Positions 7,859-16,548 are shown, numbered from the stretch's first letter. The stretch: 43,640 bases of DNA from Sulfurovum sp. (GCA_027082955.1 JALWTA010000035.1:1-43640); one strand, 5' to 3'. Translations and numbers: made by a program. The notes: a model not told the origin generated them from the sequence alone.

Positions 7859-7950
7859 CGGACGTAGAGGGCTTAAGTGTCATCGCATATTACTTTCTCA
7901 AAAATAAGACAGTGAGATGGTGCAATGATAAGTCCTGAAAAGTTGCGCGT

Positions 7951-7956
7951 ATTATA
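7951..7956 (-). promoter_or_regulatory. -10 box of the Ehr operon
   Basis: TATAAT on the minus strand, about 95 nt upstream of the first ATG of the Ehr operon. The surrounding sequence is AT-rich with a second CATAAT at 7961-7966. The -35 match is weak. Confidence 0.45.
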
Positions 7957-8033
7957 CTGTATTATGCTTAAAAACACTACAAATGGGGTGAGCAATATAA
8001 TCAATAGTAAATGGTCATCTATCTATGGGAAGA

Positions 8034-8059
8034 CAGACATACCAAAAAATATATGTCTG
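8034..8059 (-). terminator. Hairpin after the choloylglycine-hydrolase-like gene
   Basis: CAGACATA (8034-8041) pairs with TATGTCTG (8052-8059) around a 10-nt A-rich loop, about 10 nt after the stop codon at 8069. There is only a weak U-rich tail, so it may be an mRNA 3' stabiliser rather than a strong terminator. Confidence 0.4.
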
Positions 8060-8068
8060 CCAGAAAGA

Positions 8069-9166
8069 TTACTTCAGTTTGCCACTGACATCCTCAAACT
8101 TCTGCTTCGTAAGTGTATGAAGCTTCACGATCTTCTTGGCATTGAAGTCGAATTTTTTCATATCGAGCATCTTGATGTTCTGATCGTCGTATGTCTTGTA
8201 GTAGTAGCGAAGGTTCTTCGTATCACGTACAACTGTCAGCATCGTATAGTCAGAGAAGATCTTGCCCTCTTCGATGGTTCTTGCCGCACCGACAGGGATG
8301 TCGAAGCTGTTGAGAATGTGGAAGACCTGCATAACGCCTCCTTCAGCCTTCTCATCAGGGATCGTACTACCTGCAAACGCTGCTGCTCTTACAAAACGTG
8401 ATGGTGGAGTGAAGTCACCCGGGAGACCCAGCATACCCGCTCCCTGTCCCAGCGGCTTGAGCTCCACGCCGAAGACCTTTTTAGGATCAGGCGTATTGGC
8501 ACCCAGTGTCACGTAGTTTCTCAGGTTGGTCATGTGCCAATCGAATGTAGGCGAGTTGGTGATGACACCGATAGGGTTGTCATAGACCTTCAGTTTACCG
8601 TCGATCGGTTCGAAGACAATGCTTTTGCCTGTCTTGTCATAAACGATGAAGTGAAACGGCTGTACCTGCGGAGGAAAGCCTGGTGTCAGTACCGGTGAAA
8701 TCGCCACTTCATTGTTCTCAAGCGCCTTTTTCACCTCATCGACTGTGGAGAACATAGAGAGGATCCACTGTACGATGTCGGTTGAAGACATGGAGATGGA
8801 CTGGTTCTCTTTTGTCGTTACGGAGTACTTCGCATACCCCGGGAAGTAGAAGTTGGCACATACCAGCCCCTTCTCGTTCATACCGTCGACGATGACATCG
8901 TAGTCGGCAATGATCATCCCCGCAGAAGCGTACTTCGCAGTCCACGTCTTACCAGGTCCGAGTGTCGTCATGCCTGTAAACTTGTAGCCTCTTGGCACTA
9001 CCGCAATACTTGTATCGATAAGTACCCCAAACTCAACGGTTCTTCCGTTGATCACAGCACCGTCTTTTGTGGTGATCTGTACACCCGTACATGCATCTGC
9101 TGTCGTGAAGCCAAGTGTCATAGCCAGCGCTGCAATCGCAGCGATCGTTCGTTTTTTAATGTTCAT
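8069..9166 (-). CDS. Periplasmic choloylglycine hydrolase-family (Ntn) enzyme
   Basis: 365 residues. A signal peptide (about 1-25, ending TTADA) is followed directly by Cys26. In this family (bile salt hydrolase, penicillin V acylase) the mature N-terminal Cys is the nucleophile, so signal cleavage would create the active enzyme. Family motifs follow: CTGVQITTKDG, a GRTVEFG segment, DGMNEKGLVCAN and PIGVITNSPTFDWHMTNLRNY. The start ATG 9166 has AAGGAAGAAG upstream; the frame runs on to 9334, but that extension lies mostly inside the upstream gene. It hydrolyses amide bonds; the substrate is unknown, and a bile salt is unlikely for such a host. It follows an amidohydrolase by 25 nt. Confidence 0.85.
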   Translation of the reverse strand: MNIKKRTIAAIAALAMTLGFTTADACTGVQITTKDGAVINGRTVEFGVLIDTSIAVVPRGYKFTGMTTLGPGKTWTAKYASAGMIIADYDVIVDGMNEKGLVCANFYFPGYAKYSVTTKENQSISMSSTDIVQWILSMFSTVDEVKKALENNEVAISPVLTPGFPPQVQPFHFIVYDKTGKSIVFEPIDGKLKVYDNPIGVITNSPTFDWHMTNLRNYVTLGANTPDPKKVFGVELKPLGQGAGMLGLPGDFTPPSRFVRAAAFAGSTIPDEKAEGGVMQVFHILNSFDIPVGAARTIEEGKIFSDYTMLTVVRDTKNLRYYYKTYDDQNIKMLDMKKFDFNAKKIVKLHTLTKQKFEDVSGKLK

Positions 9167-9191
9167 CTTCTTCCTTTGTGTTGAGTTGGAT

Positions 9192-11072
9192 TTAATTTCT
9201 GTTTCCGCAGAAAGCATCAAATGCTTCTGCACGATTTTCGAACTTCTCCTTTTTTGCAAGTTCCCACGGACGTTCGCACCGGTTGGTTTTCGCACACCAC
9301 TTGTAACCGGCACTGCCAATGCAGCCGTGCGCATCCTTGTCGCCGCCTATGAGTTTTGTTTTTCTCATTTTAGGTTCTCCTCTAAAGACCACACCCGCAA
9401 CTTCAATATCTTTGATGTGCATCTTGTCCACTTTGAATGGGTTCTCCTCAAGAATGGTAAAGTTCGCAGTTTTACCCTTTTTTATCGAGCCGATCTCATT
9501 CTCAAGATTCAGCGTTCTTGCCGCATTGATCGTGATGCCCTTCATCGCAGTAAATACATCGATACGTTGATCCTGTGAAACGGGGTTGCCTTTGTCCGTC
9601 ACTCTGTTGACAGCTGTCCACGCAAGTGTCAGCGGTTCGGCCGGTGCCATACCAAAGTCCGAATGCAGGGAGAAAGGAATGCCTCTCTCTTCAAGAAGCT
9701 TCATAGGTACCAGGTTGTGTGCTCTTTTAGGTCCCAGACCGTATTTGGCATACTTTTGGGACAACGCCCACAGATAGTACGGGTTCACAGAAGCTTCGAT
9801 ACCAAGTGCTTTCATCTCGTCTGCCTGGTCGGCAGTAAAGTACCCAAGATGGTGAAGCGTCAGCCTGTGATCCTTTCTCGGATGCTCTTTTTGCAGCTGA
9901 CGTACCGTATCAAGACAGAGCTGAATACCCAGATCACCGTTGGCGTGGATATGGATCTTGTAGCCTTTGTTCCAGTAGTAGCGCATCTGCTTTTTAAAGG
10001 TATCGATTGGCGTCATCCACTGCCCTTTGAAGCCGTCGCTATAGCCCTCTTTCATCTGCATCGCAAGTGAATAGATGGCGCCGTCTGCAAAGAGTTTTAC
10101 CTGCTTTGGCAATATTTTGATATTATCGGTATTATACTTTACAGGTGCCTCTTCCATAAATTTCGTCGCCGCATCGAGGCTACCCTTGACTGCAGTGAGC
10201 TGTCCGGCATTGAGAATATTGTAGATCTCATAGGCAGGCTTTTTATCCATCTCCGACTTTAGCAGCTTATACTCCATATCGAAATCGACATTGGGGAAAC
10301 CCGGCTCGTCTATGGTTGTAATACCGTTTTTCTCCATCAGCTTCGTCATATCCGCAAGCCCTTTTTTATACTTCACGGGGTTGAGCATGAATGGTGCGAT
10401 CTTAGGTGCCAGCGCCTGCCACCCGCCCTCAAAGAAGTGACCCTTACTCCACTCTACTTGAGGATTACCTTTATAATCATCCTCTTTGATTTTCATCAAC
10501 TTTATAGCAGCATCATTTAGGAACACTTCATGAAATGAGCGGTGAAGTACAGCAACTGGAATATCTGGCGATATCTCGTTAAGCATTTTTCTGTCCAGCT
10601 TTCCGTGCCAGAGCTGATGGTACCCCCACACGAACAGCACATCATCCTTTTTGCCGTACTTCGCAATGGAGGCTTTGAGGCGTTTGATGTAGGCATCGTG
10701 TCCCTCCACACCCTTCTTGATGCCGTCGGGCACATTCCAAGCATGCGGTGCGATGATATCACCGGAGAGAAGAATGGCAGCAATGAGCGGATGCAGGTGC
10801 GGTTCGATGAAACCCGGCATCATCGTCTTGCCTTTGAGGTCAACCTCTACAGTCTTTCCGGCATAGTTGTTGACCGCGTCAGCCTTTTTACCGGCATATA
10901 TAATCTTCCCCTCACGTACCATGACCGCTTCGACATACTCGGGCTTGTCGCCCTCCATGGTGATAATGTCTCCACCGTAGTAAAGCGTCTGCACCGAAGA
11001 TGCCATCAGGTTTGCCAGCCCCAAAGTTGCAAGAATACCCGTTTTGCATATTGTTTTAATCCATGGTTTCAT
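9192..11072 (-). CDS. Exported YtcJ-like amidohydrolase with a Cys-rich C-terminal tail
   Basis: 626 residues. An N-terminal hydrophobic signal (about 10-24) precedes an amidohydrolase-superfamily (amidohydro_3, YtcJ-like) fold. Metal-site motifs are PGFIEPHLHP (His92, His94), FADGAIYS, HIHANGD, LTLHHLGY and SLHSDFG. The last 44 residues add a four-cysteine module (Cys584, Cys593, Cys599, Cys622) with the pattern GCIGSAGYKWC, then a Cys and RPWE. I recognise this as a recurring tail of exported proteins but cannot name it. The start has AAGGAG upstream. The likely job is hydrolysis of an amide or cyclic amide in the periplasm; substrate unknown. It is co-oriented with the choloylglycine-hydrolase-like gene, so the two may act in sequence. 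Confidence 0.83.
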   Translation of the reverse strand: MKPWIKTICKTGILATLGLANLMASSVQTLYYGGDIITMEGDKPEYVEAVMVREGKIIYAGKKADAVNNYAGKTVEVDLKGKTMMPGFIEPHLHPLIAAILLSGDIIAPHAWNVPDGIKKGVEGHDAYIKRLKASIAKYGKKDDVLFVWGYHQLWHGKLDRKMLNEISPDIPVAVLHRSFHEVFLNDAAIKLMKIKEDDYKGNPQVEWSKGHFFEGGWQALAPKIAPFMLNPVKYKKGLADMTKLMEKNGITTIDEPGFPNVDFDMEYKLLKSEMDKKPAYEIYNILNAGQLTAVKGSLDAATKFMEEAPVKYNTDNIKILPKQVKLFADGAIYSLAMQMKEGYSDGFKGQWMTPIDTFKKQMRYYWNKGYKIHIHANGDLGIQLCLDTVRQLQKEHPRKDHRLTLHHLGYFTADQADEMKALGIEASVNPYYLWALSQKYAKYGLGPKRAHNLVPMKLLEERGIPFSLHSDFGMAPAEPLTLAWTAVNRVTDKGNPVSQDQRIDVFTAMKGITINAARTLNLENEIGSIKKGKTANFTILEENPFKVDKMHIKDIEVAGVVFRGEPKMRKTKLIGGDKDAHGCIGSAGYKWCAKTNRCERPWELAKKEKFENRAEAFDAFCGNRN

Positions 11073-11119
11073 TATTCTTCCCCACTCCTTTGTATATATC
11101 CCTCTTCTCTCTAAGTATA

Positions 11120-11518
11120 TCAGAAAATAATACTATTTAGGCGTTTTGGTGTAATCTGGTGCGAATAAAGCGGCGCATGCAAAAAGAGTTCCTGTTTGGC
11201 ATCGACAATAAAGAGTGTGGGGAACCGGGTTGTATAGTACATCTCTACCGGATAGGATGCTCGCTTGTCAGCATAGACAATCACCGGAACCGTCTTTGTA
11301 TTGATCGTCTGTACATAGCTCTGGTCTGTAAAAGTATGATACAAAATGACGGAAGTGTTGGCATCATGGGTACGGGTAACGAGTACAAGCAGGGGTTTGC
11401 CTGTCTTGCGTGCAAGACGGTGTGCCAAAGCGTAGTCACCCTGCCAGTGAACGAACTCTGCACACACCAGCATGGGCAGAAGCCAAAACCAAAACAGTTT
11501 CAGCTTGTATGTTTTCAT
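11120..11518 (-). CDS. Exported thioredoxin-fold protein without CxxC
   Basis: 132 residues. Residues about 1-20 are a signal peptide. The rest resembles thioredoxin-like proteins of the KTGKPLLVLV type, with a later cis-Pro-like TTRFPTLFIVD. Where the redox CxxC should follow the first strand, the sequence reads RTHDANTS, with no cysteine. It is therefore unlikely to be an oxidoreductase and may have a binding or scaffolding role (inference). AAAAGGATTACC precedes the ATG. It lies 10 nt after trkH and 47 nt before the amidohydrolase gene. Confidence 0.65.
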   Translation of the reverse strand: MKTYKLKLFWFWLLPMLVCAEFVHWQGDYALAHRLARKTGKPLLVLVTRTHDANTSVILYHTFTDQSYVQTINTKTVPVIVYADKRASYPVEMYYTTRFPTLFIVDAKQELFLHAPLYSHQITPKRLNSIIF

Positions 11519-11528
11519 GGTAATCCTT

Positions 11529-12983
11529 TTAGAATTTCTTCCAAAAACTCCGGCTAAAAAGCAGAAAAACCGTGTAGAACTCCAAACGCCCGACGATCAT
11601 TGCAAAGGAGAGCAGCATTTTGTCTGCATTGGAGAAAAAGGCGTAATTCTCCGCCGGTCCTGTCAGTGCAAATCCGGGTCCAATGTTCCCCACTGTCGCC
11701 AAGGCAGTGGAAACGGCTGTCATCGCATCGAAACCGCGCCCAAAGAGATAGAGCGTGACGATCATGTTGGTAATGATAAAGAGAAAAATAAAACCGGTCG
11801 TCGCACTAATGATCTGAGAGGAGACACGCTGACGGTCAATAAATACCCCCACAAGGGCGTTAGGGTGGAGTATCTTGTGCATCTGCGCACCAAGATTTTT
11901 AAAAAGCACAATGTAGCGGATTACTTTCACTCCGCCGGCAGTCGATCCGGCATTGCCGCCAATAAGCATAGCGAGGAAAATGATACTGATGGCAATGTGC
12001 CCCCACTGTGCATAATCAAGTGTGGCAAAGCCTGTCGTGGTCATCACCGAAGCAATGGTGAAAAAAGAGTGTGTCAGGGCGTGGAAAGTATTGTCTTGAT
12101 CGACAAACTCGTCTACCCCACTTAAAAGGAGTGAGAGCAAGACAAACACACCGATATACCACACCACTTCTTCACGTTTATAGCCGGCAATACTCCCGGT
12201 AGAAAACAGCTTCAAATGTGCAAGAAAGTTAATACCTGAAAGGATCATAAACACCGTCGTGATCCAAATGATCGCACTTGAGTGGTAGTACCCCAGCGAT
12301 GCATTCTTCGTAGAAAATCCTCCGGTAGAGATGGTTGAAAAAGCATGATTAACTGCATCGAACAGACTCATACCTGCCAGTTTGAGTGCAACGGCATCTA
12401 CCAGTGTAAAGAGTACATAAATGCCCCAAAGACGGATAGCGGTATCTTTGATTTTGGGTGTGACCTTCTCCATCTTGATACCGGTCGATTCGGCTTTAAA
12501 GAGTGCCAGCGAACCACTGGGGTTGATAAGAGAGAAAAGCCCAACCCCAAGCACAATGATCCCCATACCCCCAAGCCAGTGCATCAGACTGCGCAGATAG
12601 AGGATCGATTTGGGCAGAGACTCAATATCGCTGAAGATTGTCGCTCCTGTCGTTGTAAACCCGCTGATCGACTCGAAAAAACCGTCATAAAATGTCACAT
12701 TTGTATAGAGCATCAGCGGTATGGCTCCGGCAACACCGAGCAAGATCCATACAAGATTGACCGAAAGAATGCCCCCTTTGATACTCAGTTTCACATGGTG
12801 TTTTCTAAACAGCAAAAAGACCATACCGTTTATACCGAACAATACGGCATCAAAAAGCAGAAAGGGACGCATATCTTCCCCATAGTACCACCCCACACCT
12901 ATGGCACTCAACATAAAAAGTGAGAGGACCACACCAATAACGGATACAAATTTAAAAATGTTTTTTAAAGCGTATATATCCAC
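11529..12983 (-). CDS. trkH: TrkH-family potassium uptake permease
   Basis: 484 residues, membrane protein with the fourfold M1-P-M2 repeat of TrkH/KtrB. Selectivity-loop-like segments include ISGFTTTGATI, STISTGGFSTKN and MTTTGFATLD. It forms the K+-translocating subunit gated by the cytoplasmic RCK ring of TrkA. The start is GTG 12983, 19 nt inside the 3' end of trkA, so translation is probably coupled. Confidence 0.9.
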   Translation of the reverse strand: MDIYALKNIFKFVSVIGVVLSLFMLSAIGVGWYYGEDMRPFLLFDAVLFGINGMVFLLFRKHHVKLSIKGGILSVNLVWILLGVAGAIPLMLYTNVTFYDGFFESISGFTTTGATIFSDIESLPKSILYLRSLMHWLGGMGIIVLGVGLFSLINPSGSLALFKAESTGIKMEKVTPKIKDTAIRLWGIYVLFTLVDAVALKLAGMSLFDAVNHAFSTISTGGFSTKNASLGYYHSSAIIWITTVFMILSGINFLAHLKLFSTGSIAGYKREEVVWYIGVFVLLSLLLSGVDEFVDQDNTFHALTHSFFTIASVMTTTGFATLDYAQWGHIAISIIFLAMLIGGNAGSTAGGVKVIRYIVLFKNLGAQMHKILHPNALVGVFIDRQRVSSQIISATTGFIFLFIITNMIVTLYLFGRGFDAMTAVSTALATVGNIGPGFALTGPAENYAFFSNADKMLLSFAMIVGRLEFYTVFLLFSRSFWKKF

Positions 12984-14290
12984 TGTTGCATCTTCTCTTT
13001 GATCTTCATATCACCAAACATGACAATGATGTCTCCGCCTTCTAGTATCTCTATCGTATCTGCTCTATAAATCTTCTCTTCTCTTAGCAGCAGGATTTTT
13101 GCACCGGTCACGCTTTTTTGTTTGACCTGTTTTCCAATCAGCTCAGAGTCAGGGTATATCTTGCGCATAAACAGTACACCATTCCCGCCACAAAAGTGCC
13201 GTTGTGTGACAATATAGTTTGAAGAGATCTTCTCCAATATCGCATAATGTGCGCTCGCTTTGCTCCCCCGCACCACTACAATACCCATTTTGTGCATCAG
13301 ATGGTAATAGTCTTTGTCATTATTGATCGCTACGACCTTCTCGATGCCGTACTCTTTGGCCTCTATACACTTGACAATATTTTTTTCATCATTCGCACCT
13401 GCGGCAATGACCATATCGGCATTCTTCAACCCCTCCTCTTCAAACAGCCGCTGATCCTCATAGGCGGAGTTGATGATCGTAACCTTCCCTTCAAGCACTT
13501 CGGAAGCCTCTTTGCAGTACGCAAGGTTTTTTTCGATCATCTTGATCTCAAGCGGTTTGTCCAGCAGTGCCTTAGCAATCTTTTGTGCCAACGTATTGGC
13601 ACCGAAGATAGCTACCTTTTTGATGGATGAAGGCATCTTCTCATCCAGTTTGTCAAACAGGGTTTCAATCTGCGCCATAGTACCAAAAAGATAGACAAGG
13701 TCGTTTTGCTCTATCACTTCAGAAGCGGTCGGAATAAAAAAACGCTTCCCCCGCTCTATGCCGACTATGGCAACCTCCTCGCTCTCCAATGCTTCAACAC
13801 TAAACTGCTGTTGTGCCGTGTATTGCACACGGATAGAGACAAGTTTGTGTTTTGTCTGATGAAAGATTTTAACGTTATTTGCTTTGGGAACAGTAAGAAG
13901 TGCTTTGAGTTTGTTCGCTGTCGTGATATCGGGGAAAACCGCATAATCAATAGAAAGTTTCTCCAACACATGGCTTTTTAGAAATCCGTCATTCTTGAGA
14001 CGGATGATCTTTTTTTTAACCGTGACCACATCTTCTACGATGAGTGTAGCAAGCAGATTGGCTTCATCTGAATCAGTCACTGCTATAAACAGATCAACAC
14101 TGTCTATATCTAAAGCCTGATAGCTCTTTGGATTTTCAATATCACCCTGCACAACCATCACATCGACATCTTCATCGAGTTTGTTGAGCTTGGCAATATC
14201 CTTGTCAATCACAATAACGTTGTGCTTAAATGAGAGAGAATGTGCAAGCGAATAGCCTACCGTTCCGGCTCCGGCAATCATAATGTTCAT
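12965..14290 (-). CDS. trkA: Trk potassium uptake regulatory subunit TrkA
   Basis: 441 residues with two RCK units. The first Rossmann domain starts MNIMIAGAGTVG with the acidic end of strand 2 (VIVIDKD). The second starts near residue 227 (KVAIFGANTLAQKI). Each is followed by a C-terminal RCK/TrkA-C domain (for example DTIEILEGGDIIVMFG). TrkA binds nucleotides and gates TrkH at the inner membrane face. First gene of the trkA-trkH unit. Confidence 0.92.
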   Translation of the reverse strand: MNIMIAGAGTVGYSLAHSLSFKHNVIVIDKDIAKLNKLDEDVDVMVVQGDIENPKSYQALDIDSVDLFIAVTDSDEANLLATLIVEDVVTVKKKIIRLKNDGFLKSHVLEKLSIDYAVFPDITTANKLKALLTVPKANNVKIFHQTKHKLVSIRVQYTAQQQFSVEALESEEVAIVGIERGKRFFIPTASEVIEQNDLVYLFGTMAQIETLFDKLDEKMPSSIKKVAIFGANTLAQKIAKALLDKPLEIKMIEKNLAYCKEASEVLEGKVTIINSAYEDQRLFEEEGLKNADMVIAAGANDEKNIVKCIEAKEYGIEKVVAINNDKDYYHLMHKMGIVVVRGSKASAHYAILEKISSNYIVTQRHFCGGNGVLFMRKIYPDSELIGKQVKQKSVTGAKILLLREEKIYRADTIEILEGGDIIVMFGDMKIKEKMQQWIYTL

Positions 14291-14323
14291 GCAGATGTCG
14301 CCTTTATTAATGATGATAATACG

Positions 14324-14352
14324 ATTATAGCACTTTCATTTTGAAGAGTTAA
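14324..14352 (-). promoter_or_regulatory. Sigma-70-type promoter of trkA
   Basis: On the minus strand TTAACT (14347-14352) is separated by 17 nt from TATAAT (14324-14329). The -10 is extended, reading TGCTATAAT. The start codon lies about 35 nt downstream. Confidence 0.6.
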
Positions 14353-14449
14353 TGTACAAAATACATTACAGACAAGGGAAATCTATCAAACCTAAAAGGA
14401 GACCAATCTTTTTGTTTGTAGATTTCCCGTCTCTGTATATTCTTTGGGT

Positions 14450-14482
14450 GTACGACGCAGCAGGGGGCTTTCTGCGTCGTAC
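14450..14482 (-). terminator. Strong hairpin after nirS
   Basis: GTACGACGCAG (14450-14460) pairs perfectly over 11 bp with CTGCGTCGTAC (14472-14482), loop 11 nt. It starts 16 nt after the nirS stop and precedes the trkA promoter. It has no T-tract, so it may end or stabilise the nirS message without being a classic rho-independent terminator. Confidence 0.55.
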
Positions 14483-14498
14483 AATCAGTCAAGACAGC

Positions 14499-16241
14499 TT
14501 ATGCGCCCGGTACGTGCTGCCTGTGCTCTACCGAATAGGTAAAGGTCGGTGTTGTCAGGTTTTCAATATACTTGATAAACTCACCTGTTTTGGCATCATA
14601 GATACCGATACGACCGGTTGTCCACTCTGAAATCATCGTCCATTTTCCATGATTTGCCGGTTCTGCATGCAGCAGTCTTGGCTGTACTGGATTTTTGACA
14701 ACAGGACCGATTTTTGTCGGTACCGGCATAATCTTCTCTTTGCCAAATGCTTTTTCATTAACAGGCACTTTTTCATGTTGTGTCGCATCCCATGTCTGCA
14801 GTACTTTGCCAGTATGCGCATCAATAAGTTTGCCCTCTTTTTTGCCAACTTCAATGATTCTGTCTGTTTCAAGTGTCTCTTTGTTGATCAAGTAGACTTT
14901 GTTGTAATTTTCAGGCTTTCCAAGAACACAGTCTGACCAGATATAAGGCGTATGTTCACTGGTACCGACAAAGAGTCCCCCGCCTGCTGTTTTAATCTTT
15001 TTGACCACTTTCCAACCCGGAGACTCCCAAATGACCACTTGACCAAAGTTCATACTTTGTGTGGCATTGAGCTGTTTGCCAAGTCTTTTGTTAAACCAGC
15101 TTGACCCTTGACCTGGATGCGGCTTGGATTTTTTTCCGGTATAGACTTTTGCAGCGAGTTTCATCGTCTTAAGATCTACAATCCCCATCAGGTCGGATCC
15201 CTGAGATGCAACCTGCACATAACGACCGTAGTCCTCCCCTTTATTCTCATTCAGGAAGGCATCATGCAATATTTTTCCGATATTAGGGATATCTCCGACA
15301 ATTGGGAAGTTTGGCTTGCTGTAATCAACCACATAGACATGCCCCGCATCTTTGAGCGCAAATGAGAAATACGGACCGTAAGGCGTATCGGCTATATAAG
15401 CAACACGACTTGGTCCGATCTGCCCGTCAGGGTCGATCACACGGCTGGTATCGTATGCTTTGAGCGGCTCAAGCGTATGTGCGTCACAAAGTACAGCACC
15501 ACCAGGATTGTAATCCCCTGCCATAACATATTTGCCATCCGGACTTACTGCCAGACCGCGTGACTCTTGACCAACCTGAACGGAAGCAAGTGCAGGTTGC
15601 CCCGGCGCACCGATATCAAACATCGTCAATCTTCCCGATCGTGAAATAGAATATGCATAACGCGGCTCAGCTTTGTTGGTAACCGTAACATGCACTGCAA
15701 AGCCTGCTTTGTGGCGTGAAAGCACTTTACCTGTTGTCGAGTCGATAAAATCAACCAAAGAAGCATCACGTTCCGTTGCAAATGTAATATCTTTGACATT
15801 TTTAACATCACCACCTTGATATTTGATATTGCCATCTTTGTCTACTGGATATTTTTTTGCCAATGCTTCACGATCAGCAAGTCTTGTCCATGTCTGCTTG
15901 ACTTTGTTCAGATCAAGTTTTAACTCTACTGTATTTTTCCAATCCATCAACCAATCGATCATACCCACGGCATCATCCCTGCTAAATTTACTGCTCCATG
16001 AAGGCATTGCAGTATTATCACGACCGTTAAGAATCGTTTCTGCCAAAAACTCTCTGTTTTTCTTTTTCAGCGCTTTTGGGCGCAAATCTGCACCGACACC
16101 GCCTTGGTGAATAGGACCGTGACACCCCTGACACTCTTTTTCATAGACTTTTGCAAAATCCATATTCGAGGTTCCAGCCATAGCAAATGTAGCTGCAACA
16201 CTTGTTGCCGCTGCCAATCCTAAAAACTTATGTAGTTTCAT
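14499..16241 (-). CDS. nirS: Cytochrome cd1 nitrite reductase
   Basis: 580 residues. Signal peptide (1-22), then a cytochrome c domain with C37QGC40H41 and an AMPSW Met candidate ligand near residue 79. The rest is the eight-bladed d1-heme propeller. GFAVHV (His184) matches the proximal d1 ligand. ILHDAFLN and KPHPGQG supply candidate distal histidines. The C-terminus TPTFTYSVEH is family-like. It reduces nitrite to NO in the periplasm. ATG 16241 has GGAGGAGAG upstream; the longer frame to 16271 lacks this. It lies downstream of norC-norB on the same strand. No heme d1 biosynthesis genes are in the window. Confidence 0.9.
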   Translation of the reverse strand: MKLHKFLGLAAATSVAATFAMAGTSNMDFAKVYEKECQGCHGPIHQGGVGADLRPKALKKKNREFLAETILNGRDNTAMPSWSSKFSRDDAVGMIDWLMDWKNTVELKLDLNKVKQTWTRLADREALAKKYPVDKDGNIKYQGGDVKNVKDITFATERDASLVDFIDSTTGKVLSRHKAGFAVHVTVTNKAEPRYAYSISRSGRLTMFDIGAPGQPALASVQVGQESRGLAVSPDGKYVMAGDYNPGGAVLCDAHTLEPLKAYDTSRVIDPDGQIGPSRVAYIADTPYGPYFSFALKDAGHVYVVDYSKPNFPIVGDIPNIGKILHDAFLNENKGEDYGRYVQVASQGSDLMGIVDLKTMKLAAKVYTGKKSKPHPGQGSSWFNKRLGKQLNATQSMNFGQVVIWESPGWKVVKKIKTAGGGLFVGTSEHTPYIWSDCVLGKPENYNKVYLINKETLETDRIIEVGKKEGKLIDAHTGKVLQTWDATQHEKVPVNEKAFGKEKIMPVPTKIGPVVKNPVQPRLLHAEPANHGKWTMISEWTTGRIGIYDAKTGEFIKYIENLTTPTFTYSVEHRQHVPGA

Positions 16242-16354
16242 TTTCTCTCCTCCATTCAAATTCCCCTGCACTTTTTTAAAAATGCAACACTTGTCTAAGC
16301 TTCTTTAGGTAATAATCGTTAGTCTTTTTCTAAAAAAGACACTTCGTACATTTT

Positions 16355-16374
16355 GAGGGCTCCGCCAAGCCCTC
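16355..16374 (-). other. Intercistronic hairpin between the 51-residue gene and nirS
   Basis: GAGGGCT (16355-16361) and AGCCCTC (16368-16374) form a 7-bp stem with a 6-nt loop. No U-tract follows on the minus strand, so termination is unlikely. Position between cistrons suits mRNA processing or stabilisation (inference). Confidence 0.4.
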
Positions 16375-16392
16375 ATTCTTTCTTGAGACAAA

Positions 16393-16548
16393 CTACTTTT
16401 TCAGTTTTTTCTTCTCACTAAAATAGATCCATATCATCGGTAAAACAATCACCGTATGCAAAAAGATCGTCAGTGTCAAAGGTCCCTGGTTTAAAAAACC
16501 AAAGAAACTATGGTTCACATCTGTAAACGGTTGAATCAATCCAAACAT
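16393..16548 (-). CDS. 51-residue single-pass membrane protein between norB and nirS
   Basis: A frame from ATG 16548 to TAG 16393-16395 codes for 51 residues, beginning MFGLIQPFTDVNHSFFGF, with one hydrophobic segment (about 25-43) and a basic tail ending EKKKLKK. A good ribosome site (AAAAGGAGAAAAA) precedes it, matching in quality the neighbouring nor/nir genes. It fills the gap between norB and nirS. Tail-anchored topology with a cytoplasmic basic end is predicted. I do not recognise a named family; a small accessory of the NO or nitrite reductase is inferred only from position. Confidence 0.65.
   Translation of the reverse strand: MFGLIQPFTDVNHSFFGFLNQGPLTLTIFLHTVIVLPMIWIYFSEKKKLKK

Noticed and set aside
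6629-7867. Plus-strand frame of 412 codons
   Set aside because: Antisense shadow of the NuoL-like gene with the same biased composition.
14450-14482. Classic rho-independent terminator
   Set aside because: The 11-bp stem is real, but no T-tract follows on either strand, so it is listed only as a hairpin that may end the transcript.
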